Source of the DNA: Macrophomina tecta
Lineage: Eukaryota > Ascomycota > Dothideomycetes > Botryosphaeriales > Botryosphaeriaceae
DNA length: 64,000 nt
Reading direction: 5' to 3'
Assembly: GCA_024180945.1 (NCBI GenBank)
Contig: JAKSGN010000022.1
Span: 372,001 to 436,000, forward strand
A program made the position numbers and the translations under genes. The notes under the pieces were generated by a model that did not search any database, was not told the origin of the DNA, and saw only the letters and a list, made by a program, of their open reading frames with translations. This document shows, piece after piece, positions 1 to 13,134 of the stretch. The number at the start of each line of letters is the position of its first letter. Position 1 is the stretch's first letter.

Positions 1-1872
1 GACCTCCAACAAGACAAGATGAGCTAAGGCTGTTTTATATCCCGGTTGACAAGCGGAGAGGTGATGCTTGGCTTGTCTTCTTTTTTTTTTTTAAAAAAAA
101 AAAAAAATACGGAACAATGATATGGTTCAGCTTGACGTGCTTATAAGGCCGCTTGGCGAGCTGAAAGTCGTAGTGCGCTTCTAAAAGCCATGGCCTTACC
201 GGCTTGCGACTTGTAAGCTGACTAAGATTGCTGGTTTACAAACAGTTTGTATTTCTGGAGCACTGTGTTGACATCATCTTCTGTGAGACTGGACGGTGAA
301 GAATGCGATTTTTGGTAATGAGCAGCAGCAGGAGGAGAAAGGGGGGAGGGTGGGCGGACGCGGTGCCCTCGCATACCTGCTACTGCCGAGCTGCACTACT
401 GAACCTTAAATACACGAATATACCAACATCCCCCTTACGTACGGATGAAATAATAACCACAAAGCTGCTTCAAGAATTAAAACGTTTGCTTCCGTTTTTG
501 TGCAGCAGACACAATGCCAACGGTCGAGAAAGCACAGCCAAGTGCTGATCTTCATTCCAGACTTTGACCTGAGTCGCCGGTGCAATCAGTCTTGCGCAGA
601 TGCGTTTTGGCAACCTCTCCGTGCTTCCAAAATGAACACTGACGCGCGCCTCCGCTATTACTCTAAGCTGATGCTGAACAAGCAAGATTTCGAATTGCCG
701 GGCAGTCCGCTACATGCTGGTCAATTGGAAGCCTGAGCAGCCGGGTAAGTACGAAAAAAAATTAAACGAATACGCCGAACGGGTAAACAACGGTTGAAGA
801 GGCAGCTGCAATCATTCATACGGGGAATGACTGCGCACCTCACTTCTTGAATCATGTACTTTCCCGTCTTTTGCAGGCACATTCGTCCCAGCAATCCGCA
901 TGAATATGCAGAAGTCGTCTTATCCGCACCCGGAATGGTTTCCGGACTTGTCGAGGGGACCCGTAAATCTGGGGAGGGAACTCGCTTTTTGCGGGCTCAC
1001 AATCTCCTCGTTATGACCCTCACCGATGATAATTGACAAAATCATCACCCTTGTCACTCTCCATATCTGTATGTAGTTATATGAAGGAATTTAGGTGGAC
1101 AGGTGCCCAAATTTTTTGTGGGTGGGGAGCGGCTGGGTGGGGCGGAATTCTTTGCCAGAGGGGGAGGTGTTCGAGTAAAATCGGGAGATGGCTTACCAAC
1201 TCCCCCTCCATTCTTGTATTTGCCGAGCGACGCTAAGGGAGAAGTAGTGGCGAACATGTCAGTGGCGTCAGGATCAGGGAAGGATCCCCTACTTTGTCCC
1301 CGCTTGAATCGACGCCGAATCTCCTGAGACTCTCGCTATTGAATAGCCCGACTGGAGCGTCATTCTGTCCCAAAGGGGCAAGGGTAAATTGATGGTGTTC
1401 TCTTGACGGTGGTACTCCACGTTCTCTCCCGGAAGTATATAGGTTCCCATTCCAATCACATGTAGCCAAGATGCATTAAATACGGGCTGCAATCAGACGC
1501 AACAGAGCGGCGAGAGCATCGACCGCGGACAAAGGCATTTAGATCTATAGACGGGCATTCGCGCAGCCTTGTTCTAATTTAGTGCATTGGAACCTCGGTG
1601 TAATTCTGTGAGGCTTCGCTACAATCTACCGCGGCGTTAGCGTGACCTTCAAGGAGCCGCAATTCCACATATCCAATCGGCATGGACACGGCAGAACTTG
1701 TCGTACCGCTTGGATCAGGAACTGCGGGGTAGTGTAGTGCACAGTGCACTTGCTGATTTCCTTTGGGAACAGGTATATGAGTCGCACGAAGCTATAAAGT
1801 CAGGTGGCTGCGTTGAAAATTCACAACATACGCAAAGGAAAGAGGTCCCTTCGTGGCCGATCACGGAACATA
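1..1872. other. Intergenic, no gene recognised
   Basis: Short open frames occur on both strands but none has a recognisable motif, a plausible splice structure or sustained coding character. A T12-A15 run at 81-107 could fold back on itself. The right end is the 5' flank of the rhamnosidase gene. Confidence 0.5.
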
Positions 1873-4047
1873 ATGAATTTTGCATGCCTCCTCTTATATG
1901 CCGCTCCTACGCTACTTTTTTCAAGCAGCGTTTCTGCGACTAAGTTTTCGAAATACATTCTCGCTCCGTCTCAACGTTCTGTAGCCCCGAAAACACTCCG
2001 CGAAGTCCATGGCACTGTCAACAATCCCGGCGCGCTACTCTTGCGCCCGAGCAACGGTACCGACGCTGTCTTCATTGGCTCCAATTCTTCCGTCACGCTC
2101 GACTTCGGTGTAAACATCGGCGGTACAGTTGAGTTCGACGTAACGTCTGTCTCCGGAACAGATGAATTCCTCGGTTTCAGCTTCACGGAGAGCTCGTTGT
2201 GGATCAGTCCGTACCAGGGCGATTCGGCTTCTAATGCCACATATGACAGTCCTCTTTGGTTCAAAATCCCTTCCGCAGGCCGATATGCTGCAGCCAAGGA
2301 GCGTCAGCGGGGAGGTTTCCGCTACATGAGCATCTGGCACAATTCCACCGGCTCGGTGTCAGTGAAGAACTTATCCGTCAACTTCACCGCCTCACCGGAG
2401 ATGGTGGACCTCCAGAAATACCCCGGATACTTCAACAGCGACAGTGAGAAACTGAACCGGGTATGGTATGCTGGTGCTTATACCAATCAGCTCTGCACTG
2501 CCGATCCAGCCTATGGAAATGCTCTGGGGATACCTGGGAACGACTGGTACTACAATGCCACCATATCGAGTAAGTCTCGCTGACTATCCAACCAATTCTC
2601 GTCTATGTCTGGGACCTGGTCTCAGTTCGATTCCTTTTGACACGGTGTATTCTCGATTATGGACGCTGACGGGAGAACAAGACGGCACGTCAGTTCTTAT
2701 GGATGGCGCAAAGCGAGATCGCTTGGTCTGGCCGGGTGATATCGCCATATCCGGTCCATCAATGTTCGTGTCGACCAACAGCCTCGATGGCATAAAGAAC
2801 GGTATCGACTCTCTGTTCGTTCTTCAACAGGCCGACGGACGCTTGCCGTGGGCCGGCACCCCGTTCACCCGTGCCGGTCGATTCCAATTCAGCTTCACCT
2901 ACCATCTATATACGCTATTGGACCTTTATGACTACGTTCTCTTCACTGGTGACGTTGCTTACGCCCAGACGCATTGGGACGCATATAAGCGGGCCATGAA
3001 CTGGTCATTAGGCACCATCGACTCTTCCGACATGGCAAACGTAACAAGCTCGAACGACTGGCTCCGGTCCGGAATGGGGGGTCACAACGTTGAGGCAAGT
3101 GATCAGAAAACAAAGACAGCCCTCCAAAGTCGCGTCACTAACTTCCTCAGGCCAATTCCATCTTCTACCACACCCTCAACACCGGCATTCAACTCGCCAC
3201 CGAGCTCAACGACAGCAGCGTCACCGCCCGCTGGTCCTCCGCCGCCTCCAGCATCCGCGACGCCGTCAACACGCGCCTCTGGGATCCGGCGCAAAACCTC
3301 TTCTTCGACAACGACACGGCCGCCGGGCAAGGCCTCCACCCACAAGACGGCAACGCCTGGGCCGTCGTCTCCAACGTCACAGCACAGCACCCCTCGCGCG
3401 CCCCGGCCATCAGCGCCGCCCTCGCCGCCCGCTGGGTGCGCCCCTTCGGCGCCCCCGCCCCCGAGGCCGGCGCCACCATCTCGCCCTTCGCGACCGGCTT
3501 CGAGGTGCAGGCGCACTACCTGGCAGGGCATCCGGAGCGTGCGGAGGAACTGGTGGAGTTCATGTGGGCGGATTTCATGCTGGATGATCCGCGCATGACG
3601 AATAGCTCGTTCATCGAGGGGTATGCGACGGATGGGACGCTGCACTATGCGCCGTACGATAACGATGCGCGGATCAGCCATGCCCATGGCTGGGCCACGG
3701 GGCCGACTTCTGCGTTGACTTTTCTGGGCGCCGGGTTGCGGGTGACGGGGCCTGCGGGGAGGACGTGGGAGGTGCGGCCAAGGCTGGGGGGAATTGACAG
3801 GGTTGAGGCGGGGTTTGTGACCCCGCGGGGGGAGTTTGCCGTGGAGTGGGTTGTGAGAGAGGGTGATGCGCTGACGGGCAGCTTTAGGACGCCGGAGGGG
3901 ACTTCTGGCACGTTGATCCTACCGTTAAGCGGGGCTGGTGTTGCGTTGTCTGGCCCTTCGGGCGCTGTACAGCCAAGCAGCAAGGACAACTCGACTGTGG
4001 TTTTTGCTGATTTACCTGGTGGAAACTATACTGTGGGGAGCGATTGA
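1873..4047 (+). CDS. Secreted GH78-type alpha-L-rhamnosidase
   Basis: Extracellular hydrolase expected to release terminal L-rhamnose from plant glycosides or pectin. My model joins 1873-2569, 2682-3094 and 3151-4047 into 668 residues. The start is the first in-frame ATG and opens a hydrophobic signal peptide (about 1-22). The N-terminal third is a beta-rich region with many N-glycosylation sequons (NGT, NSS, NAT, NST). The six-hairpin catalytic part carries DGAKRDR (240-246) followed by WPGD (249-252), ISPFATGFE (480-488) and HGWATGP (from H549), all typical of fungal GH78 enzymes. Intron 1 (112 bp) ends in AACAAG with CTGAC just upstream; joining there restores the family's NGTSVLMDGAKRDR reading. 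Intron 2 uses a GC donor (GAG|GCAAGT), 56 bp, with CTAAC before the acceptor. Family assignment is firm; exact substrate is inferred. Confidence 0.9.
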
Positions 4048-7000
4048 TCGTATGGACGTGCTCAAGAGGGTCGGTTCGTCAGAAGGCATAAGCCGAATGT
4101 CTCCGTAGTCGCATCTTTATGTCTGCTCGATTACTGAAAGTCACCATTAATCACTAGCCGGATGTTTCAATGCGATATATGAAGCCATTGTGAGCTTTCT
4201 GTGTGCCTCAGAAACTACAGCCCGCAAAAGATGAAGTATTGGTGGTTTCATGGGCATCCAAGCCTCCACAACCTGAACCAACCATTTTCATCAGGACACC
4301 AGAACTTCGAGTCGTCCATCCTAAGACCTCCAAATAATATTCGCTGTCCAATAGGTGAGTCACCCTACATCTTATCTCTTGATGAAGCTGCTCAAAGCCT
4401 TTCGGGTCCAGGGCCGAAGGTGCAAAGAGCAGTAGAGTTGATGGCGTGTGGAGGTCACAAGAAGAAGGGGGCTGATAGAGACTGTAGGGTGATGGCCGAT
4501 AAAAGGAAGGTAGGCGTAGAAGAATTACGTGCTAGCAGCTGACTGAGCGGCTAAATTAAATGCCTTGGGTTTCACCTGTTACCCCGAGACAGTCGTGGAA
4601 ATGCAAGAATGGTTGGCAGGATTCCATAAGAACAAACCCAACACTTGCACCATACTATGGCAATTTGCCCGAAAACTTGGTAATAACTCCATCCGTACGG
4701 AGCGAGATATTTAAAAAGTAGGGACATCAACTGAGTCCATATATTAGAGCTGCTGGCTGTGTTCAGGAACAAGCAGGACTTCATCCCTTCTCGTAGCCCG
4801 AATGAGAGCTTTCATCCCTACACAATCCACAGTGTCCGTAAAGAAAATTTAAAGCCATCTAAATATTCAACATCAGAAGCTTCAAGAACAGGTCCGGCAT
4901 GCACACAATGAGTCCAAGACCGGTGTTCAGCTGACTCGGACCTCCCATACTTGTTGATTTGTTTGTTGACCAGAAGAAGAACTAGGAAAGAGAATCAAAA
5001 TATACGCCACTCATGAAGCACCCAGAGAACTTTCTCAAGTATCTCTGCGGGCACATACTGCTGTTGGAGCTGCGGAACGGCTTGAATAAGTTGGCGCGCA
5101 GACGAGCTGAGGTCCGCAAGTTTCCAGTGGAGGTGAGCAGACTTACCTGCAGCGGCGGAGCATCCCCCACGCATACGTCCTTCCCGAGGCACACACTTGA
5201 AGTCATAATCTATGGATCTCGCGTGAACAGTTGAGGCAGGGTGGTCAACAAACAAACGAGCAATTATTTGGTTGTTTGGTTCTCAAATGGGCAGTGGACA
5301 TGTTGTTGAGAAATGTACTGCAACAGGGTTGACCGTACCCACTGCGCAACGCCAACTCAGATCTCCTTTGAAGAAAAAAGGAGTACTGGAATGAACCCAA
5401 TTAAGGATTAATTTTGGCGCGATCAGATAATATACCCGTCCGTGGCATATATCGAGAACGGGTGGGATTACTATACAAAATCAGTAGGATAATCCCTCGT
5501 CTCCCAGCCGGTCTTTCAGCTTACCGAGATGCATGTAAGGCTAGTAGATATATTGCTATGGCTGTCCCAAGCAGAAATTCTGATGGCGTTAATATAGTTA
5601 CATCTTCCTAGCTACTACTGCCCTCACCTGCCTTACTACTACCGCCAAAGCCTTTCATGACAATCAAGCCCGCGCGTAGCCAAGGAACTATAGTTATCTG
5701 CGCTGTACCTACCTTATCACGCGAGTAACTCCTTAAGCCGTCAAAATACTCGCTTGCGGCTCTAAAAGTTCGCCGAACGTGCTAACTCTATTCAGGTAAA
5801 AACATCAACACTAAGTATTATCGATTTCCGCCGACGATCGGTTGCAGCAGACGCTTATCTTATGCAACCAAATAACCAATCAATCAAACAGACACGAGGT
5901 ATTGTGTTTGCTTTATTTAGTTCACGGGCACGGCCATGTTTGCTTTAGTTGCTTGGCTATTATCAAGAAAAGAAAAAAAGGACTTGATTACGTGTTTGTT
6001 TATTGACCACCTTTATTTGAGGCCGAGTATGGTGGAGCTGAACCTGAGGAGGAAGGGAAAAATGCGGCAGGTGGTTGAAATATGGAGGATGCTTCGCTTC
6101 TGCCTCGGTGGTGACAGAAATCCCTTTCAAGTGGCCGAAAAAACCTATAAGTTTCCGCTGCACGTGTAAACACTCCGTCCGCTATCAACCCGGCGAACGG
6201 GGCAATGTAAGCCACGCAATTCAAGCCAAAAATGCGAAAAGTCTGACCTGCGGTAAGATTGATTCCTTGTTAGGTGAAGGTTGCGGGCACGGAGCTGGCA
6301 ACAATGCCGGTCTCTGGCCCTACACAAAGCTCGCAGACAGAGTCTATTAGCACCACTCACTATGTCTAACCGCCTCCTCTATCCTCTGGGATCACACCCT
6401 ACGCAAGGTTAAAAGTGGAGGTAGAAAAAGGAAAAAATAACCCCCCCACCTCGAAACTCCGCCAGCATCAGCATTCGAAAATCTGAAGACTGAGACAGCT
6501 CACGGACTTTTCTCACCTCTCCACCATCACCACAATCCGCAGGACACTGCCAATCCACCAACCAGCCCAAATCAACCGCGGCCCGACCCGCCCCCCAGCC
6601 ACGCACCAGCCACAATCACCCCCCACTACCCGCCGTTTCCCCCTCTCACACCCCCTCGCACCGCTCATATGTACCTAGTCGACTAACCAGGAACCTTCCC
6701 CTTCCCATGGCTAGCCTGCCACCCTCCATTCCACATGCTCAGCCCGCCACGCGTCCGCGCAATCGCTCCTGATTCGTCGAGGAAAAAAAAAACCCCCCCC
6801 CCTCACAACACGCCTTATTCCCCGTCCGATGGGCAAAACCACTATGCCGCAAATGGCAAATATTAAGCATTTCCTGTTAGTCAAAAGATGTTCTCTGGTT
6901 GGTCAATATGCTCCGCGGTCTCTGCACGCCGATCGGTGACCGGTTAGCTGCGGTGAAAAAGGAAAAAGAAACGATGAGCGAGAATGAGTTCCAGAACGTT

Positions 7001-7816
7001 CTCTGTTTGTTCGTCTTCACCTGCTAAGTCCGGGGGAGTGGAGTGGTCGTCTCCGCTTTCTTGCTTCTCTCGACGGATCTGTCACGGAAGGGAGGAAGTG
7101 TGGTGGGGAGGTAGAAGGGAGGGGGAAGCGGTCTGGTGAGTAGGCGGCTTTGCCGCCTTGCATAAGACATACAGAGCGCAACAGTGGTGGTGTGTACACG
7201 TAGCCCTATCGCGCCTAGACAGCTGCGAAGCACGCAAATGAAGAAAGAAGCGGTTAGGACGTCCGCTGCTTGAAAGGCCGCCAACAATTTGATACATTGA
7301 AAGGAAGTTATGCCTTCCTTCGCAATCACTACGCCACCCTGAAAGAAACCAAGGAAAACGTGACTATTGAAAGCCTTTGCAACATTTCAACCAGTGTAGG
7401 GGTATCTTCATCGCACCCCTCATGCCTCCGAGACCTCCCCGAAAAAAGACGAACCAGAAATGCTCCGCAAGAGAAAAACAGCCTGGCCGTAAAACTCATC
7501 CCAATACTTTTTTGACAACAATTTTCGCTTTTTCATTCCCCCAGTGATGATAACAATGCCATCCCAATAACCAACGCCTTGCTTTCGTAATAATAAGACC
7601 CGTCGATGCAAAAAAAGCCAACCCGATATAAAACAACGCTTGTTGACTTTTGTGAATGGAGAGGTTCGCAGGACACAATGGGACCGCAGGTGAGTAGGGT
7701 GTCCGTGAAATAACAGCTGATCCTCCTGATCAGCAAGAACGGAAAGAAGCAGCAGCGCAAGCGCCATGCTGCGGGGTAGGCCTCCAAGCGGGCATCTTCG
7801 CTGGGCGAACCCGACA
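4048..7816. other. Intergenic, partly AT-rich
   Basis: No gene recognised. About 5250-5960 is visibly richer in A+T than its surroundings and dense in TA steps and stop codons, which could be an old repeat-induced-mutation relic, but no transposon protein can be read. Pyrimidine-rich tracts run through about 6480-6830. A perfect 7-bp hairpin (AGGCGGC-TTT-GCCGCCT) lies at 7142-7158. Confidence 0.45.
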
Positions 7817-9339
7817 TCAGCCGCTGAGGTAGACGCATCGCCTGCGCACGCCCTCGATGAACTCATCCTCGTCCACCTTGGAGAACACGTCTTCCTCGTC
7901 CTTTCCGTAAAGTCCAGTGCTGCCGTAAGGCCCCTTGCGGCTAGGTTCGTGGCTACGAGGCCACTGTCCCTCCGACTCCACTTCGGCAATCTGGAAGTCT
8001 CCGTGAACGGCCTTGATGTGTGGCTCGAAGATGAAACCACCGAAGAAAAGCTCGATAGCGAGCTCTGCACCAAGGGTCCCGCGGGCGCGTTGCTCAGACA
8101 GGTTGCGTGCTTGGGCCAGCAGCGCCGCGAGAGGCTCAGCGATCAGGTTGGTGTTGCTGCCCTTGGAGTAGTCGTGGTCGCAGAGACGGAGGGCGCGGAC
8201 CTGGCAGTCACCGGTCCAGCGGACTGCCGAATTGCCGAAGAGTACAGGGCACATGGACGGGATGGAGATAGACAGGGTGGTGAGACGGGGGCAGTTCGCG
8301 AGAAGTTCGCAGAGGTGCTCATTCGAGGAGGGTGTGCCCGGGTGCGGGTGGAAAAAGCCGGCGTTGCTACGGGGCGAGTGCTCGAGGACGCGGAGCGTCT
8401 TCTGTGACGCCTTCACAATGGCCATGACGCCGTCGATGCTGACAGTGTCAAGGCAGGTCATGTGGAACTCGTCGAGATTGGTGGCGGTGCGTGCAATGTC
8501 GTAGAGATCGCGGTCGTTGATGGGCTGGAAGTTGGTGTTGCCGATGAGCTTGAACTTCTTGAGGCGGCTGAAGTCAACGAGGTCGGACTCGAAGGGCCGC
8601 CTGTCAATGTTGTTGGCGGGTTCGTTGATCTGCTGCTGCTTCAGGTTGATGGCCTGCAGCTCCAGATACTCCAGCGGCTTCGAGTGGTCGGTCCGCAGAA
8701 TGCGGGCCCACTGCTGAGCATCGAGATGGCGCACCAGCGTCCAGGGCACACTCAGCGAGGTGAGGTTGGTGGTGCAGTTCAGGGCAGCGGAGATCTGCGC
8801 ATTGGTTTCAAATACATAGAAGCCGTTGAACCACATGCGGCGGATCTGCTGGGCAATGTTAGGGTACTGGTTCACCAGCTTCACAATCTGGCCAAGCGCA
8901 CAGAAGGGGTCTCTGTACACAGCAGCGCCCGAAGGCTTGTCGATGAGCTCGTACGTGGAGTATGACTCTAGGCTCCGTTAGCGGGCTGACCAGACCACGG
9001 GGCTAGGCTGCCGGCCAGAGACGACGTACTTCGACTGAGCGGGAGCTCGGCCCAACGCTCGGCTCCCTTCCACTTGCGGATGTAGACGTCACGCATGGCA
9101 TATTCGAGGGCCCAGCTGTGCCAGGCACGGCACACGGCGCGAATGGCCGACGAGGCATCCCACCGCAGCATGTCGGGCGGAACGGGGCCCCTCACGTAGC
9201 GCTGGATGGACGGCTTGGAGACCAGGCCGGGCGCCTGCGAGAGGCCGAAGGTGAAGGTAACGCCATCTTTTTCGTTGAGCTTCGTGGCCTCCTCGAGAAT
9301 GCAGGAAAGGATTTCGTAGGGGAAGTCGTTGATGTGCAT
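7817..9339 (-). CDS. F-box domain protein
   Basis: Likely substrate adaptor of an SCF ubiquitin ligase, the usual role of F-box proteins; the target is unknown. Exon 1 is 9339-9030 and exon 2 8967-7817, giving 486 residues. The 62-bp intron has donor GTACGT and acceptor CCTAG and keeps frame across SRKSYSTYELIDKP. The start is the first in-frame ATG; the open frame extends further 5' but without an ATG. The N-terminus reads INDFPYEILSCILEEA, a typical F-box opening, followed by a Trp-rich helical stretch (AVCRAWHSWALEYA). The rest contains repeated leucine-rich segments (LTSLSVPW, LEYLELQAINL, LTTLSISIPS) consistent with degenerate leucine-rich repeats. The C-terminus is Asp/Glu-rich. The F-box call is reasonably sure and the repeat call less so. 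Confidence 0.75.
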
Positions 9340-12175
9340 TGGAGGAGTGACGTGGTCTGGTGTCAGCGGCAGAAGATGTTTTTTTCTTCGCAGGGTCGGC
9401 GGACAAAGGGTGGCAAGGCGGGCCAAGCAGGGTGGCTCTGGGCCTTTATATCACGGGCGAGGACGAAGCCAGAGGAGCCTTTCAGTGCAGACGTTAGTCA
9501 GGCAAGGCCCCATATTGCCCAGGAGGAGGAGTGCATCTGGCGCCACGCGGAAGCAGCTGGGCCTCGTGCGATGGCAGGAGCACGGCTTGGCGGCCGTGGC
9601 CAGGGTGCAGCCGGCCAGAAACCGCGTCCGGCCTGCGCACGCGGGGCACAGCAGCAAAGGCCGGCGGCTGTCGCAGGCTCTTGTTTGCTCAGCGAGGGTG
9701 ATCACAAGGTGCGAAGGCGCTCTTGCACTCGAGTTCCTCTTACCCCCATTAAATTCCCGAACAGGAAAGATCCTGGGCGCTAGCGAGTTCTGCTTACCCC
9801 CAGGAAACTGCAGAGTACGGGAACGGGGCTCTGGCGAGACTCGGGCCAAGGCGTCGCCGGCGAGCACCTGCAGCATTGCGTAAGGCCGCCTGAGTCGTGC
9901 CGCCAGAGCGAATGGCGATGCGCGCAATTGATGAGGGCGTCTGCACCGGCGACGAGAGAGTGGCCGCGAGCTGGTGGAGGTGCGATGGCGGAGAACGGTG
10001 CTCCCGGCGTTGTGTCCTTTGACGCAGCAGCGGCGGACGCCCCGCGGACGCGTCTCGGCAGCGGCGGCCCTGGGGGTGGTGATCGCGTCGTTGATGATGA
10101 TGATGCAAAGGTGAAATCCCTTCGCGATCAAGCTTCTTTTGCGTCATCCGAGCTCCAAATTTTCAGCCTTCTCGCCGCGAGCCTCCCGACGCCGGACCCC
10201 ATGCGCCCGCCATCGCACCTCACTCTGGCGCGAGCTGCTGCGATGCCGCTCCGCGCCCTCCGCTGCTTCTCCTTAGCAAACAGAAACCGCAAAGCCGCCC
10301 GTACCCGCTGGCCAGCCCGCCGCCCGAGCCTCACCGCCGCCGACCAATCGCGCCGGATCATCCCTCCCGTCCACCGGCACCCCAGGTTTCCCCGCATAAG
10401 GCTCTAGTCCATCTCACCAGAGCCGCCAGAGGCCCTCCACCAGCCTCACGCGCGCATCTCGCTCGCTAGCCTGCGGCCTAGTCAGGTACCAGAGAAAACC
10501 GTGAGTAACAGCTTGCTCCTTTCCCCGCACCGCGACGCCGCGAATGCGTTGGCACCGGCCGTCCAGAGGCGTTTGTATGTGTCAAGTGATGCAAGGGCGA
10601 CGGAAAGGAGGAGGCGCGCGCCTGATGCGTGCGTGCGTGTCTGTTCGCTATTGAAAGCACCACTTCCACTGGAGCTGGCCCCAGGAACCAGTCTATGCTG
10701 CGTCACATGACGCCTTCCCCGGATTCCACCTCCCTTCGAAACGCCCGAATGACCGCCGTGCACTCATCCACCCGAGATCCAAGCGGCCGTCCATCGGTCG
10801 AGGCCCGCCGAACGCCCCGAAACGTGTATAGAATTGCGGTGTCGCCACCACTGCGGATTCCCGCCAGCTGTCCGTCTCATCAGTGGAGCCGCTCTGCCGT
10901 TGACGCGTCGAGCATCAATGGGAAACAGGAGCATCCCCTCGAAGCTGACACGCCCGGCCGGAGCAGACAGCATCGTCGTATTGCCGATGACCGCGTGAAG
11001 GTTCCGGGCGGGGCCTCAGCAATGCATGGGCTCCACAATTTCTTTGTCACCCCCCTCGTCACGGAGCAGGGCCTTTTTCTTTTCTCGAAGGCCGACGATG
11101 GGCGTTAACGGCGCGCTGGGCGATGTGCACAGGGGACCAGAAAAGCCAAGTTCATCGTGCACCAACTAGTCGTCCTGGCTTCGCCACGTCCTGCTGTTGG
11201 GCCGGCGCACATGACCTTACCCCGGATTTCTATTACCCCAGAGTTTCTACCAAGTAGGGAAGGCGGCACCCCTTCGTTGTCGAAGAAAAAAGCAGCACTC
11301 CTCCATCCTTCACAGGGCCGCCGGCGCCGGCGTTGCGGCTCGGCTAGCCTTCCGCTCGGGCTCCTCCTCGATTCATATTTTCCTTACCAATGGAAAGACT
11401 GGGACAGGCCACTACGGTCGTGATGCAATTTCTGACATAATTTGAACCACCTTGGACCCTCAACCCTCTGCTTTCTACCATCCACTCGGGTCTTGGTTTT
11501 CCCCCCTGCATGGGCTCCGCGGAAATGCTAGAACGCGACATGCAGCCTTATGCACACCTCGGTGAAGGCAACCACTCAGTGTGATACAGGCTACACAACC
11601 CTCGTCCACACTCACACTCTACGTGCCACAGGATCGGACGATCGAGCCAGTGTGTTGGTCTTGATTCTTGCCCTAATCGACTCACTTTTCTCCCTCTGTC
11701 AAACTGACATACACACGCGTACAACGAACACAACACTGGCCCCACACGCCGAGGCGGCACGAGAAACAGCACCGAGGAATCTAACGAGCAAAGGCAGATA
11801 CCGCCATTTCGCGAATCTCTACAAACAATCCCTCTGAACAAAAGTCTCTATGATCATGATGACCCGTTCAATAAAAAAAGAAAAGTGAAAAACGAAAGTT
11901 GTTGCGCATCAGGGGTATCAAGTCCCTTCCGCACACCAATCCTCTCCTTTCCCCTCTCTCATTCTTCCAAAAGGCATGGAACCCCGTCAAAAGCACCATT
12001 AACAAGAGGTGATCCCGAAGGCGAAGCATCGCGAGTTTAAGGGGAGGGAAAAAAAAAGAAAAATCGAAGTCGAAGACAATGGCACGTTAAAAACAGAAGC
12101 TCATCAACCGCTACCCTTTCTCTTTAACCGTCTGTCCGGTTCAACGAACGCACACGTCTCGCGCACGCAGGCGAT
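9340..12175. other. Intergenic, no gene recognised
   Basis: GC-rich 5' flank of the F-box gene followed by the 3' flank of the next gene. Long open frames on both strands (for example 9451-10131 minus, 9118-9783 plus) are Arg/Ala/Pro-rich and overlap each other, the pattern expected of GC-rich noncoding DNA rather than genes. Confidence 0.45.
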
Positions 12176-13134
12176 CTACAAGACGAAGAACGCGCCGGCG
12201 GCGACCAGCAGAGCCAGGCCGCCAGCAACGCGGTTCGCCGCCGCGCCGCTCGTCGGCGCGTTGCCGGAGGCGGAATCAGTCGACGAGGCGCTGGTGCTGC
12301 TGCTCTGCGACGCGGACGCGGTGCGGGAGGCGCTGCTGCTGCCGCTCGCCGACGCAGAGGCCGAAGCCGAAGCCGAAGCCGAAGCCGAAGACGAACGCGT
12401 CGAGGTGGTCATGGTGGAGTCGGTAGCGGAAGCAGAAGAAGCGCTGTCGGTCGAGGAAGCGGCCTTGGCGGTCGTGGAGGCGGGAGTGGTGGTGGCGGCG
12501 CCGTAGGTGTAGGTGCTCATGGTGGTGGAGGCGACGGTGACGGTGCTGTCGATGATGAAGTACGGGAAGTAGTTGGTCTCGGTCGGGTCATCGTCGTTGA
12601 TGATCTCGATGGTGTAGTCGGAGCCGCGGACCGTGTCGGACGGAACGGACCAGGTGTAGCTGCCGGTGTTCTCGATCTTCTCTGTAGGGAGGAGTTAGTG
12701 GGGGAGGGGTTTCAAGAGCTTGGGATTGGGGGGGTGTGGAGATGCAAGGGAGGGAAAGAGGGGGAGCGTTGCGGGATAATGGGACAGGATGACGTACCGG
12801 CAATGGGGGAGCCCTCCTTCAGGTTGTTGCTGGCGCCGGAGCGCAGGACGAGAGTGACAGTCTTGCCTGCGGTGGGGTCCCAGTTGAGGGTGATTTCCTT
12901 GCCGGCAACGGGAGAGAATCCGCTGCGAACGACATGTCAGCTTGGCTGCAAGAAAGAAAGACGAATGCGACAGATGTCCGCGCGATGACTAGACGAGTTG
13001 TCTACAGGGCAGGCACGCGCCATGATCGGGACAGGAAGGTAAACTCACTTGGTCGGGACGATGAAAGCGTTTTCGGCAGCAGAGGCCAGGGCGGCGAAGC
13101 CGGCGACGAAGAGGCTGGTGACGGTGTACTTCAT
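12176..13134 (-). CDS. Ser-rich GPI-anchored protein, Kre9/Knh1-like domain
   Basis: Predicted cell-surface or wall protein. Exons 13134-13049, 12922-12798 and 12681-12176 give 238 residues; introns of 126 and 116 bp start GTGAGT and GTACGT and end GCAG and ACAG. The first 19 residues are a signal peptide ending ASA. Residues about 22-120 match the Kre9/Knh1 N-terminal domain (PF10342 family): FSPVAGKEITLNWDP, then GSYTWSVP and DYTIEI. A Ser/Thr/Ala linker follows, encoded in part by a pure Ser-Ala hexanucleotide repeat (near 12358-12390 on the plus strand). The C-terminus has a small-residue PTSGA stretch then a hydrophobic tail ending GAFFVL, the form of a GPI-anchor signal. Same architecture as the gene at 16687-17510. 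Confidence 0.85.

Noticed and set aside
2570..2625. 56-bp alternative for rhamnosidase intron 1 ending at CTCAG
   Set aside because: It shifts the next exon out of the frame that carries the DGAKRDR catalytic motif; the 112-bp version joins perfectly.
7142..7158. Perfect 7-bp GC hairpin as a terminator
   Set aside because: Bacterial-type terminators do not apply to a fungal nucleus, and no gene ends here.
9451..10131. 226-codon minus-strand frame upstream of the F-box gene
   Set aside because: Arg/Ala/Pro composition with equally long frames on the opposite strand; typical of GC-rich noncoding DNA.
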